From Chromatocurvus halotolerans (GTDB lineage Bacteria; Pseudomonadota; Gammaproteobacteria; Pseudomonadales; Halieaceae): a stretch of DNA of 64,000 bases. Made by a program: the position numbers and the translations under genes. Below the pieces are notes generated by a model. It did no database searches, had not been told where the DNA came from, and saw only the letters and a program-made list of their open reading frames with translations. This document shows, piece after piece, positions 8,438 to 17,662 of the stretch (its first letter is position 1; the number at the start of each line of letters is the position of its first letter). The stretch covers positions 1-64,000 of the forward strand of contig NZ_SLWX01000004.1 of assembly GCF_004340525.1 (NCBI RefSeq), read 5' to 3'.

Positions 8438-10123
8438 TCACGCAGGCCTGCGCTGCGCCGACCCGGGACGCTGGCGCTCGCGCCACTGCGCATCCATCAG
8501 CACCGGCACATCCGCGGCCGGCAGCAGCTCCCGGCCAAGAATCATGTCAGCCGCGCGCTCTGCCACCATGATGGTCGGCGCATTGAGGTTGCCGTTCGGT
8601 ATCGTCGGGAAAATCGACGAATCCACCACCCGCAGACCCTGCAGGCCGTGTACGCGGGTCTCAGGATCTACCACGGAGAGCGCGTCAGTACCCATCTTGC
8701 AGCTGCAGGAAGGATGGTAGGCGCTCTCTACCGCCTGCCGCACAAAGGCATCGATGGCCTCGTCCGACTGGATCTGTGCACCGGGCTGGATTTCTTCACC
8801 CCGGTACTCGTCCATGGCTGCCTGCTGGATAATTTCCCGGGTAAAGCGCACGCAGTCGCGAAAGCCCTGACGGTCAGCCTCGTGCTGCAGGTAATTGAAA
8901 CGGATTGCCGGGGGCTGCCGCGGGTCCGCGGAGCGCACGTGCACGGAGCCCCGGCTCTGTGGCTTGTTGTGCCCGACGTGCAGCTGAAAACCGTCGCCGT
9001 TGAATGCCTCTCTGCCGTCATAGCGCATCGCCGCCGGCAGAAAGTGATACTGCAGGTCCGGCCACTCAACGCCCGCGCCGGAACGGATGAACCCGCAGGA
9101 CTCGAAATGATTGGTGGCACCCAGGCCATCCTTGAACAGCAACCAGCGCAGGCCGATGCCGAGCTTGTTCCACCAGTCCAGCCTGCCGTTCAATGACACC
9201 GGCTTCAGGCAGCGATACTGGAAGTAGAACTCCAGATGATCCTGCAGGTTGGCACCTACGCCGGGCAGCGCGTGCTTTACCTCAATGCCGGCACCGGCCA
9301 GTGTTTCAGGACAGCCGATGCCGGAAAGCTGCAGCAGGTGCGGTGAACCGATGGAACCCGCCGCGAGGATGACCTCACGTGCTGCGTGCGCCGTGTACAC
9401 TTTACCGCGGCGCTGATAGCGCACACCCGTTGCCGTATTGCCTGTCAGCAGCACGTTTTGCACCAGCGCGTGCGTGACCAGGCGCAGCGACTCGCGCCCG
9501 AGGGCGGGGCGCAGATAGGCGTTGGCGGTGGACCAGCGGCGTCCGTGCTTCACCGTCATGTGCATTCCGCCAAAGCCTTCCTGTCGGGCGCCGTTGTAAT
9601 CGTCCGTCTCGAAATAGCCCGCCTGCGCGCCGGCGCGTATAAAGGCCTCGTAAAGTGGATTCTGCATGTTGTTGCCGTTGTTCACGCCCAACGGCCCGGC
9701 ATCACCGCGATAGTCATCACCACCAAAAGCCCAGCACTCGGCCCGCCTGAAGTAGGGCAAAACGTTCCGATAGTGCCAGCCGGTCGCGCCACCTGAGTCC
9801 CATTCGTCAAAATCGCGCGCGTGACCGCGCACATAGACCATGCCATTGATGGAGGAGGAGCCGCCCAGAACTTTGCCGCGCGGGCAATGCATCCGGCGAT
9901 TATCCAGATACGGCTCGGGCTCCGACTGAAACTGCCAGGCGTACTTGCGGGTGTTCATCGGAATGGACAGTGCCGATGGCATCTGGATGAAGGGGCTGCG
10001 GTCGCTGCCGCCCGTCTCCAGCAGCAGCACCCTGTGCCCGCCAGTCTCGGTCAGCCGGTTGGCAAGCACGCAGCCGGCGGAACCGGCGCCGACAATGATG
10101 TAGTCGTAGTTCTGTGTCTGCAT
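8438..10123 (-). CDS. betA: Choline dehydrogenase (GMC oxidoreductase)
   Basis: A 561-residue FAD enzyme oxidising choline to betaine aldehyde, membrane-associated in known members. The dinucleotide fold [13 protein letters not shown] is at residues 12-24, the GMC signature [14 protein letters not shown] near 87-100, the second signature [14 protein letters not shown] near 255, and the catalytic His lies in [12 protein letters not shown] near 465. The C-terminal G-N-L-N-A-P-T-I-M motif is intact. Length matches BetA (about 556). betB lies 63 nt upstream on the same strand and the BCCT gene follows, so the three are probably one transcript. No betI repressor is adjacent. Confidence 0.95.
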   Translation of the reverse strand: MQTQNYDYIIVGAGSAGCVLANRLTETGGHRVLLLETGGSDRSPFIQMPSALSIPMNTRKYAWQFQSEPEPYLDNRRMHCPRGKVLGGSSSINGMVYVRGHARDFDEWDSGGATGWHYRNVLPYFRRAECWAFGGDDYRGDAGPLGVNNGNNMQNPLYEAFIRAGAQAGYFETDDYNGARQEGFGGMHMTVKHGRRWSTANAYLRPALGRESLRLVTHALVQNVLLTGNTATGVRYQRRGKVYTAHAAREVILAAGSIGSPHLLQLSGIGCPETLAGAGIEVKHALPGVGANLQDHLEFYFQYRCLKPVSLNGRLDWWNKLGIGLRWLLFKDGLGATNHFESCGFIRSGAGVEWPDLQYHFLPAAMRYDGREAFNGDGFQLHVGHNKPQSRGSVHVRSADPRQPPAIRFNYLQHEADRQGFRDCVRFTREIIQQAAMDEYRGEEIQPGAQIQSDEAIDAFVRQAVESAYHPSCSCKMGTDALSVVDPETRVHGLQGLRVVDSSIFPTIPNGNLNAPTIMVAERAADMILGRELLPAADVPVLMDAQWRERQRPGSAQRRPA

Positions 10124-10186
10124 AACGGATGACTCAGGCTCTGGCAGCGTGTGGTCTGGGCCTGCCCACCGGGCTGTTGGCCTTGG

Positions 10187-11656
10187 TCAAAAGGGCGATT
10201 CCAGATCCTGCATGCCGACGTATACCGACTTGATCTGCGTGTAGTGGGCCAGCGTCTCCCGCCCATTTTCCCGCCCGATACCGGACAGCTTGTAGCCGCC
10301 AACCGGCACCTGCGCCGGCGAGATGCCGTAGCTGTTGATCCAGCAGATGCCTGCCTGCAGCTGATGGATCACCCGATGGGCACGGCGAATATCCTGACAG
10401 AACACCCCGGCGGCCAGACCGGTGTCGATGTTATTGGCGCGGGCGATCACCTCATCCTCCTCGTGGAAAACCAGCACGGACATGACGGGCCCGAAGATCT
10501 CCTCCCTGACGATTGTCATGTCATCACTGCAGTTGGAGAAAATGGTGGGCTCGAGAAAAAACCCGCCCGCGGCGCCGGCCGGCGCCAGCGCCCGACCCCC
10601 GTAACTCAGCGTGGCGCCTTCGGCAATGCCGGCGGCGATGTAATCCAGCACCCGCGCCCGGTGCCCGGCGGAAATCAATGCGCCGAAATTAGTGTCCGGG
10701 TGCATCGGGTCACCCACCCGGATGTTATCGCGTGTACGCTCAAGCAGACGTGCCATGAAGGCGGCGTGGATCGACGCATGCACGAATACCCGGGTGCCGT
10801 TGGTGCAGATTTCGCCCTGGGTGTAGAAATTGGCCAGCATCGCCGCGGAAACGGCATTTTCCAGATCGGCATCATCAAAAATGATCAGGGGGGACTTGCC
10901 ACCCAGCTCCATGGTGACATCCTTGACCGTATTGGCGGCAGCCCCCATCACTGAGCGACCGGTCGCCACCTCGCCGGTAAAGGATACCTTGGCGATGTCC
11001 GGATGGCCAGTCAGCCATTGGCCGACGTCTGCGGCACCCTGCACCACGTTGAAGACACCGGCCGGGACGCCGGCCTCGATGAAGATCTCCGCCAGCCTGA
11101 CCGCACCCAGCGGCGTTTCCTCCGACGGCTTGAAGATCATCGCGTTGCCGCAAGCCAGTGCCGGACCCGCCTTCCAGCAGGCGATCTGCAGTGGATAATT
11201 CCAGGCACCAATGCCGGCGCAGATCCCAAGCGGCTCCCGGCGCGTGTAATAAAAATCAGGGCCCAGGTCCTGCTGAACACCCTCGATGGACGGCGCCAGC
11301 CCCGCAAAGAACTCGATCACATCGGCGCCGGTAACCACATCGACCGCTTCTGCTTCCTGCAGGGGCTTTCCGGTATCGCGCACCTCCACCGCCGCCAGCG
11401 CGCTATTACGATCGCGCAATAGGGCCACGGCGCGGAGCAGGATGCGGCTGCGCTCTGTGGCCGTCATCGCAGACCACGCCGCAAAACCTGCCCGGGCGCT
11501 GTCGATTGCGGCCTGCTGCACAAGGGCATCAGCGACCTCTACCGTGTAGATGGTTTCACCGGTGCCAGGATTGACTACCGGAAAGCGCTCACCGGTATCG
11601 TTGGCAAGAAAACGTCCGTGCACAAAATTTTGCAAGACCGGCAGCGCAGTAGACAT
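10187..11656 (-). CDS. betB: Betaine aldehyde dehydrogenase
   Basis: A 489-residue NAD(P)-dependent aldehyde dehydrogenase completing glycine betaine synthesis from choline. Visible blocks: [20 protein letters not shown] at the N-terminus, the cofactor-site FTGEVATG, the glutamate motif [11 protein letters not shown] and the catalytic cysteine in [11 protein letters not shown] (the usual BADH sequence is GQ[VI]C[ST]NGTRVFV). The ATG at 11656 is preferred over an in-frame TTG three codons upstream, with an AGGG-TGA tract about 11 nt before it. It is first in the betB-betA-BCCT set. The 163-nt gap upstream shows no betI and no clear operator. Confidence 0.95.
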   Translation of the reverse strand: MSTALPVLQNFVHGRFLANDTGERFPVVNPGTGETIYTVEVADALVQQAAIDSARAGFAAWSAMTATERSRILLRAVALLRDRNSALAAVEVRDTGKPLQEAEAVDVVTGADVIEFFAGLAPSIEGVQQDLGPDFYYTRREPLGICAGIGAWNYPLQIACWKAGPALACGNAMIFKPSEETPLGAVRLAEIFIEAGVPAGVFNVVQGAADVGQWLTGHPDIAKVSFTGEVATGRSVMGAAANTVKDVTMELGGKSPLIIFDDADLENAVSAAMLANFYTQGEICTNGTRVFVHASIHAAFMARLLERTRDNIRVGDPMHPDTNFGALISAGHRARVLDYIAAGIAEGATLSYGGRALAPAGAAGGFFLEPTIFSNCSDDMTIVREEIFGPVMSVLVFHEEDEVIARANNIDTGLAAGVFCQDIRRAHRVIHQLQAGICWINSYGISPAQVPVGGYKLSGIGRENGRETLAHYTQIKSVYVGMQDLESPF

Positions 11657-11819
11657 ACAGAACAATCACCCTGACATGGCGTGTGGACGCGCTCAGACAG
11701 AAAGGATGCAGAGAACCGCCAGTCCACACCCAAAGGCTCGTATCATCTCACAGAGCGACGTCGGCAAACAAAAGCGGTCTGTTCCACGGCGGCGCTGACC
11801 AGGCTACCCCCCGGGCCCG

Positions 11820-12614
11820 TTAGCCAAGGGTCGCATCGAGAAACATCATTACCGCGAAACCCACCATCAGGGAGAAGGTCGCCACCGTCTGAAAACCGCC
11901 GCGGTGGGTTTCCGGAATGATCTCATCACTGATAATAAACAGCATGGCCCCCGCCGCGAAGCCCAGTGTCCAGGGCATCAGAGGCGCGGCCAGCGACACT
12001 GCCGCGCTGCCGAAAAGGCCGCCCAAAGGCTCGGCGAGCCCGGTAAGAAAGGCCACCAGGAACGACTGCATGCGCGTGTAGCCGACCGCCAGCAGTGACA
12101 CTGCGACCGCCAGGCCCTCGGGGATGTTCTGCATGCCTATACCGGTGGCGAGGCTGATGCCGTTGGAGACATCGCCGTCGGCGAAGCCTACCCCCACGGC
12201 CATGCCCTCGGGAAAGTTGTGCAGGGTGATGGCGACAATGAACAGCCAGATGCGCGCCACGGCAGCCACCTCCGGCCCCTCGCGGCCGGTAATAAAGTGC
12301 TCATGGGGAGCCCATCGGTGGACCAGCTGCAGCGTAATCGCTCCCAGCAGCAGGCCTGCAGTCACCACGGATACCGCGATAACGCGACCACCGAACTGCG
12401 CTTCGCCGTGATCAATAGCCGGCAAAAGAAGCGAAAAGAAGGTCGCCGCCAGCATGATACCGGCGGCGAAGCTCAGCATCATATCTTCCAGCCAGTCCGA
12501 CAGGCGACGGATAAAAAACACACCGGCGGCACCGATGCCGGTGGCGAGCCCGGCGCCAAGGCTGCCGAGAAAGCCAAGCCAGATGACGTTAGTGGCTGCG
12601 GACACGCCTGTCAT
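11820..12614 (-). CDS. ZIP-family divalent metal transporter
   Basis: A 264-residue membrane protein with eight predicted helices. The ZIP metal-path motifs are present: TLHNFPEGMAVGVGF (helix IV, H-N-x-P-E-G) and GIGMQNIPEGLAVAVSL (helix V, Q-N-I-P-E-G), followed by GLAEPLGGL. It imports zinc and possibly iron or manganese; sequence alone does not fix the metal. A short E-x-H loop (HRWAPHEHF) lies between helices III and IV. I chose the ATG at 12614 because the frame extended upstream is a cysteine-rich stretch without family similarity. It stands alone, reading toward betB. Confidence 0.9.
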   Translation of the reverse strand: MTGVSAATNVIWLGFLGSLGAGLATGIGAAGVFFIRRLSDWLEDMMLSFAAGIMLAATFFSLLLPAIDHGEAQFGGRVIAVSVVTAGLLLGAITLQLVHRWAPHEHFITGREGPEVAAVARIWLFIVAITLHNFPEGMAVGVGFADGDVSNGISLATGIGMQNIPEGLAVAVSLLAVGYTRMQSFLVAFLTGLAEPLGGLFGSAAVSLAAPLMPWTLGFAAGAMLFIISDEIIPETHRGGFQTVATFSLMVGFAVMMFLDATLG

Positions 12615-13085
12615 CGCGTAACGGCGTCCACAGACGGGTTCCATCCAGCGCTTCCTGCAGCCTGTGTGACAGATCTTCCCGCAGACAGGGTTTTCACAGC
12701 AGCACACCTCGATCGGGCAGGCCCCGGCTCAACCTGCGAGCAGTCGCGGATCTGCGCGATCACGAGCGTCATACCAGTATCGGCAGGCACGTGTCTTGGC
12801 GGGTCCGGTGGTGCTTTGCATGTGTCCTGCTGCCGCCGTAAAGCGCTTTTCACCCCGGCTTTTCCTGTCACGCGGGTACTCATCTCCTCAGGCTAATGCA
12901 GAACCGTTTGTTTGACGAGGGCTGCGGGGAAATCAAAACCTCGTGCGGGCGGACGTGGTCATATAAGCCTGCGGGATCAGGATGCGCTGGCAGACACTGC
13001 CACGCTGCCGGGACTGCTGTGAGGTTTGAACAACGGCTATACCTCTACTACCTTTACGGATGATGCCACACTCGGGGTTTTCTTC
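12615..13085. other. Intergenic region between divergent genes
   Basis: About 470 bases between the divergent ZIP and ceramidase-like genes. No gene is supported. Minus-strand frames near 12615-12707 are rich in cysteine (C-C-C-E-N-P-V-C-G-K-I-C) but have no start signal. Promoters for both genes should lie here; I could not place either with confidence. Confidence 0.35.
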
Positions 13086-14675
13086 ATGCTGAAAACAATA
13101 ACGGTCAATAATGGGGGAATGCGTCGCGCATTCCTCGCCGCGCTGCTCTTGTCAGCAGCAGCCTTTACACACGCAACACACGCAAAACCGCCGGGCAACC
13201 TCTCTGTTGCCGCGTGCGCGCGCGATATCACACCGGTCAGCGAAGGGCTTGCCGAAGCCTACGAGGACAGGTTTGGCGAAACGCCGGCTCTGAATCATAG
13301 CGACCCGATCTACATGGCGGGTTTCGGCACAGGGCGTGAAGCAACGGATTACAACGACCGTCTCTGGGCGCGTGGCGTCGTGGTCAAAGGGCGCGGGGGC
13401 ACGCTCGCACTGGTCTCGCTTGACCTGATAGGGTACTTCAATAATCAAGTGGATATTGTGCGGGAGATGGTCGAAGGCATCGATTATCTCGTGGTGCACA
13501 GCTCCCATCAGCATGAAGGTCCGGACACGCTGGGTATCTGGGGCCCCGATCCGACAACGTCGGGGGTTGACCCGCTGTACCTCGACTTTGTCAACGATGC
13601 CATCGCAGACTGCATCACCGAGGCATCCGCGTCGCTTGTGGCCGCCCGAGTCAAAGCCGGCACGATCACCACAGAAGGTCTCAGCCTGGGCATCAGTGTC
13701 GACGATGATGGATTTGGGGTGGCCGATCAGGTGGTCTTGAAGGACGACCACCTTCTCGCGCCGGACACCAACGGCCGCATCGTTGATCCCAACCTCGTTG
13801 TGCTGCAGTTCACAGAACGCGCACGCAAAAAAAATGTGATAGCCACTGTGGTGAACTTTGCCAGTCATCCGGAAGTGCTGTGGTCTGCCAACACCGTGCT
13901 GACGTCGGATTTTCCGCACTATGTCCGCGAGCGACTCGAGCAGGAGTACGGAGGAACGGCGATCTGGGTCAGCGGTGCGCTGGGCGCACTGCAGGGGCCG
14001 GATCGCATAGACGTTTCCGAGGATGGGATCAATCCCGTGATTGAGCGGTCCTTCGATTTTGCACGCGTTCACGGCAACCAGCTCGCTGAACGTGCGATAG
14101 CCGCGCTCGACAGGAAGCCCGGGCATCCGGCTCCCGTAATCGCCTATTCGCAGCAGAAGCCGGTTGCCGTGCCGCTGGAGAATCCGTACTTCCGGTTCTT
14201 TTTTGCGACCGGCGTACTCGGCAACGGACGAACACTCGTCACCGACGGTCAGCCCGATACGTCGATAGGGTTTCCATTCCCACCTCCCTTTGACGTTATC
14301 CCACAGGCCCTGGGAGAAGGCCTTGAGACTGAGGTGGGCGTGGCCCGCATCGGTGATGTGGGTCTGATTGTCGTGCCGACAGAGCTCGATCCGCAGATCG
14401 GGAGGCGATACCGGGCGGCGCTTGAAAGCGTCGAGCACAAGCTTATTGTCGGGCTCGGAAACGATGAGATCGGCTACCAGGTTCCCAGTGAGAAGTTTGA
14501 TCCCAGTTGCAATCAATGCGCACCTTTCATTCTGGCTGGGGTACCGGAATTCTGCCCCGTCGTGAACCCGGATTGCGGCACGGTGTTTCAGAACAACATT
14601 GGCAGCCAGCTCGATCCTCTGATCAGCGACGCTCTTATGGAGAGCATCGGAGACATCAACAAAGTCAAGCCCTGA
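13086..14675 (+). CDS. Exported neutral/alkaline ceramidase-like hydrolase
   Basis: About 529 residues with an N-terminal signal peptide (MRRAFLAALLLSAAAF...THA). The body resembles the neutral/alkaline non-lysosomal ceramidase family: an opening ACARDITP segment, Y-M-A-G-F-G-x-G-R near residue 75, the metal-binding histidine stretch VVHSSHQHEGPDTLG (H-x-H-x-G-P-D) and NFASHPE further on. Ceramidases are zinc amidases; here the substrate could be another lipid-like amide. ATG 13119, which starts the signal peptide exactly, is an alternative but has GGGGG almost touching it. The last part has four cysteines that could form disulfides. The next gene starts immediately after the stop. Confidence 0.78.
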   Translation: MLKTITVNNGGMRRAFLAALLLSAAAFTHATHAKPPGNLSVAACARDITPVSEGLAEAYEDRFGETPALNHSDPIYMAGFGTGREATDYNDRLWARGVVVKGRGGTLALVSLDLIGYFNNQVDIVREMVEGIDYLVVHSSHQHEGPDTLGIWGPDPTTSGVDPLYLDFVNDAIADCITEASASLVAARVKAGTITTEGLSLGISVDDDGFGVADQVVLKDDHLLAPDTNGRIVDPNLVVLQFTERARKKNVIATVVNFASHPEVLWSANTVLTSDFPHYVRERLEQEYGGTAIWVSGALGALQGPDRIDVSEDGINPVIERSFDFARVHGNQLAERAIAALDRKPGHPAPVIAYSQQKPVAVPLENPYFRFFFATGVLGNGRTLVTDGQPDTSIGFPFPPPFDVIPQALGEGLETEVGVARIGDVGLIVVPTELDPQIGRRYRAALESVEHKLIVGLGNDEIGYQVPSEKFDPSCNQCAPFILAGVPEFCPVVNPDCGTVFQNNIGSQLDPLISDALMESIGDINKVKP

Positions 14676-15764
14676 ATGCACAGAATTGCTACAAAACTCG
14701 CTATGCAGGTCGCCGCACTTCTTGGCGCCGTGCTGATCAGTGCATCGAGCGCTGCCCATATCGATGTGGTGAGAATATCGCTTGCTCAGCTCTATCTGGG
14801 AGCCGAGGTCGCGGGTATCGTGCGTATCGACTCCGTCGAAGACCATGATTTCTCCCATGGAGGGCCGCCGGCCCTGCGGGAGGTTTTGAGCGCGACGATG
14901 CTGCATCAGTACAAGGGCGAGCCACGACAGCACGTACATTTTTTTCTGGACGCTCATGGCCCCGCGGACTACCGGGCGGGCGACCTCGCGGCGCTCTTTC
15001 TCGAGGCAACAGACCCTGCGGATCCTCTTCATCAACTGAGCCCCGAGGGGCCAGAGGTGTTCGTTTCCCGTCAGGTGCGAAACACAGAGCATCGATTAAC
15101 CGTTGATGAAGTCGAAGACTATCGCAGGGTGCTCGGCACCTACGCAACACCTCGCTGGGGAGGGAAGCAGACCAAACCGGCGGTATCTGAAACACTGCTT
15201 TATATGCTCGCTTCTGGTTCGATCAGCCTTGCGCAGTCGGCTCTCATTGACTGGCAGAATCTCGGTGCTGCTGTCGATTTCAGCGAAACGCAGATTGATG
15301 CGCTAACCGGACTGACACGGAGTGCGGAATGTCCGATTCATCTGCGACTGTCGATTCTGAAAACGCTCACGGCCCAGAAGCTTGTGGCGCAGACGGCCTG
15401 GGACCCCCTCTTTGAGTCAGAGGACGGAGACAACCTGCTGGCTCTCGTCAGGGCAACGCGTGGACGCGAACACAAGCACTTCCAGCCCTATCTCGTACGA
15501 GCTCTCGGCAGCGATTCCCTCGTGCTCTCAGGGGCCGCGGCGCGAGCGCTGGCTCATCCCACTTATGCAGGGGTCGAACCGCTGCTGGAGACGCTGCTGA
15601 GAGATGACGACTTGCGCCTGAACTACGCGGCGATTTCGGGCCTACTCGGAATTGGGAGTCCCGCCGCGGATGCGATGCTGCGACAGGCTGCCGAGAGTCA
15701 TGCCAGCAAAAGAGTAAGACGTATGGTCACCGCACGCCTGCGGGCGTCACTTGACCGGGGTTAG
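14676..15764 (+). CDS. Exported HEAT-repeat protein
   Basis: A 362-residue protein, ATG directly abutting the previous stop, so translated from the same message. A signal peptide (MQVAALLGAVLISASSAAH) precedes a beta-rich domain of about 120 residues, where LYLGAEVAGIVRIDSVED and the extended strands suggest a nuclease/OB-like or sensor fold I cannot name. From residue 175 the chain is helical with HEAT/PBS-lyase-type repeats (VLSGAAARALAHPTY, LRLNYAAISGLLGIGSPAA). No catalytic motif is seen. It is probably a partner or binding subunit of the upstream hydrolase. Confidence 0.65.
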   Translation: MHRIATKLAMQVAALLGAVLISASSAAHIDVVRISLAQLYLGAEVAGIVRIDSVEDHDFSHGGPPALREVLSATMLHQYKGEPRQHVHFFLDAHGPADYRAGDLAALFLEATDPADPLHQLSPEGPEVFVSRQVRNTEHRLTVDEVEDYRRVLGTYATPRWGGKQTKPAVSETLLYMLASGSISLAQSALIDWQNLGAAVDFSETQIDALTGLTRSAECPIHLRLSILKTLTAQKLVAQTAWDPLFESEDGDNLLALVRATRGREHKHFQPYLVRALGSDSLVLSGAAARALAHPTYAGVEPLLETLLRDDDLRLNYAAISGLLGIGSPAADAMLRQAAESHASKRVRRMVTARLRASLDRG

Positions 15765-15933
15765 CGGTCTAGGTCAGAAGACCGGGAAGCCGCATGGATA
15801 AAGGGACCACGCATTCCGCTCAGCCTGGCGGCCCGAGACAACGGCTTTCGACTTTATGTCTATTTTGCCTACACGTGATGCCTGAGGTAATACCGTTGTC
15901 GCCGTCTCAGCCAACCCTCTCGACGGCGTCACC

Positions 15934-16728
15934 ATGACCGGCCAGGAGATCACCGAACCATCATGGCACACCCGGGAACTCGGTTACGCCGCCGCGCTTT
16001 TCGGGTTTGCGCTCACAGCCCTGGGTGTGGCGACCTTTCAGAGTGACCCCGAAGCCTGGGCGCATGCATCGCCGGGCGCGATTCTTTTCTTCGTGGTGTT
16101 CGGCATATTTACCATTCTTACTGGCTACCGCCACGCGGATGCCGGTTATCTGTCGTTCGCTCGCATTGCGCAGGTGTCTGGCATCCTTGTGCTGGGTCCC
16201 CTCCCTGCCGCCTGGGTCAACGGTTGTGCGTCGCTGCTTTTTCCCTGGGTTCGTGGAGGGCGCTGCAGGCCTGTGCGCCATCTTCGTCGCAATTGTGATA
16301 AACCGGATGGAATTTCCCGTGGTGCTGTTGATGCTGGCGTTGTTCGCGACTGGCATGCTGGTGATCAGCCAGTTTGCGCGCATGCGTAACCGTCTTGAGG
16401 AAATCGTCAATGAGCGAACGCGTCTCCTGCGCGAGCAGGCCACTGAGCTCGAGCAGCAGGCAACGCATGACCAGCTCACCGGGCTGTTCAACCGGCGATT
16501 CGCCGAGCGTTTCCTGGAGGAGGGAATAACCGATTTCATCGAGCAGCAGCGCAACTTCTCGATAGCACTGGTGGATCTCGATCACTTCAAACTCGTGAAT
16601 GACACCTTCAATCACGAGAAATGCATCCGGGATACGACCGCAGTCGGCTTTTACGCACCGCTGACGAGCGCCTGTACCTGGGCAAGCGTGCAGGACGCAA
16701 TAGGGTAACCGCTGACCCTGTTGCGTGA
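15934..16728 (+). pseudogene. Diguanylate cyclase pseudogene (frameshift and GGDEF-core deletion)
   Basis: The first frame (from ATG 15934) gives a membrane domain with several helices. It then fails at LLFPW near 16245, where the reading continues one frame over as FVEGAAGLCAIFVAIVINRM, followed by a coiled linker and the start of a GGDEF domain: HDQLTGLFNRRF, then ALVDLDHFKLVNDTFNHE. At about 16620 the GGDEF motif and its surroundings are missing. A third frame resumes with the domain's end, R-T-A-D-E-R-L-Y-L-G-K-R-A-G-R-N-R-V-T, stopping at 16728. At least two lesions, one an internal deletion of roughly 100 codons, make cyclase activity impossible. Confidence 0.85.
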
Positions 16729-16772
16729 TAAAAACCCCGAGGGGCCAACGATAACAATCTAAATTGGAACGC

Positions 16773-17642
16773 ATGATGCCTGCATCGATCACACGGATTG
16801 AAGATCGCCCCGGTCTGCCCGAGCTTATCCTCCGTCACGGCGACGCGTACCTTCGCCTCTCTCTCCAGGGCGCCCATATCACCAATTACTCACCTGCGGG
16901 TCAGGACAACCTCCTGTGGGTCAGCAACTCCGCACGCTATCAGCCGGGTACTGCGATCCGCGGCGGCATACCCCTGTGCTGGCCCTGGTTCGGCGCCAAC
17001 CCGGACCTGCCGGTGCGCCCGCAGCACGGCTTTGCCAGAACGAGACGCTTCGAGGTTCTCTCGCAACAGGTCGATACGCAGCAGGCGTCCGTGATTCTGG
17101 GTCTTGATGCGTCGTCGGAGTTTCCAGAGTGGGACGGCGCCGCGCGACTCGAGGTGGAGATCCGCCTCTCTGGTCACCTGTGGATGGAACTGCGCACGAC
17201 CAATGTATCGGATCGAGAGCTGGCCGTCGGCGTCGGCCTGCACGGCTATTTCCGGGTCGCTGATTGCCTTGCCGCTGTCCTGCCGGCTGTCACTGGTCTC
17301 GACTACCAGGACAAGACTGCGGATTTCGCGCGCAGGACGCAGACCGCTCCGCTGCGGATCGACGGCGAGGTTGACCGGGTGTACATCGACCCACCCTCTA
17401 TGATTGAGCTTCACGATCCCGGCCACCCCAGCCGCCTGCGTATTCAGGCCTGGGGGCATACGGACCTGGTGGTCTGGAATCCGGGGCCGGACATCGCGCG
17501 GGCTCTGGGTGATTTCGACGACGGTGGCTACCGCAACATGGTTTGCCTGGAGCCTGCTCTCGCCCTCGACCGGCGCAGGCGCCTGGCGGCCGGTGCGAGC
17601 TTCGCGGTGGGTCAGGCAATCTCTGCCCAAAAGGGCGCATAA
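16773..17642 (+). CDS. D-hexose-6-phosphate mutarotase (YeaD-like)
   Basis: A 289-residue cytosolic aldose epimerase-fold protein. It carries family features: a beta-supersandwich opening (LRLSLQGAHITNYSP), the R-G-G-I-P-L-C-W-P-W-F-G motif near residue 65, HGFARTR near 88 (catalytic His), V-G-V-G-L-H-G-Y-F near 155 and the catalytic glutamate region MVCLEPA near 260. These enzymes interconvert anomers of glucose-6-phosphate and related sugars. ATG 16773 follows a GGA tract closely; ATG 16776 and TTG 16764 are alternatives. It stands alone between the GGDEF pseudogene and the convergent M29-like gene, 20 nt away. Confidence 0.9.
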   Translation: MMPASITRIEDRPGLPELILRHGDAYLRLSLQGAHITNYSPAGQDNLLWVSNSARYQPGTAIRGGIPLCWPWFGANPDLPVRPQHGFARTRRFEVLSQQVDTQQASVILGLDASSEFPEWDGAARLEVEIRLSGHLWMELRTTNVSDRELAVGVGLHGYFRVADCLAAVLPAVTGLDYQDKTADFARRTQTAPLRIDGEVDRVYIDPPSMIELHDPGHPSRLRIQAWGHTDLVVWNPGPDIARALGDFDDGGYRNMVCLEPALALDRRRRLAAGASFAVGQAISAQKGA

Positions 17643-17662
17643 GCTCACGATTCCCAATTGCG

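Noticed and set aside
13152-15092. A 646-codon minus-strand open frame opposite the ceramidase-like and HEAT genes
   Set aside because: It spans two sense genes that have signal peptides and family motifs. The antisense product has no recognisable domain and reflects codon bias in GC-rich DNA.
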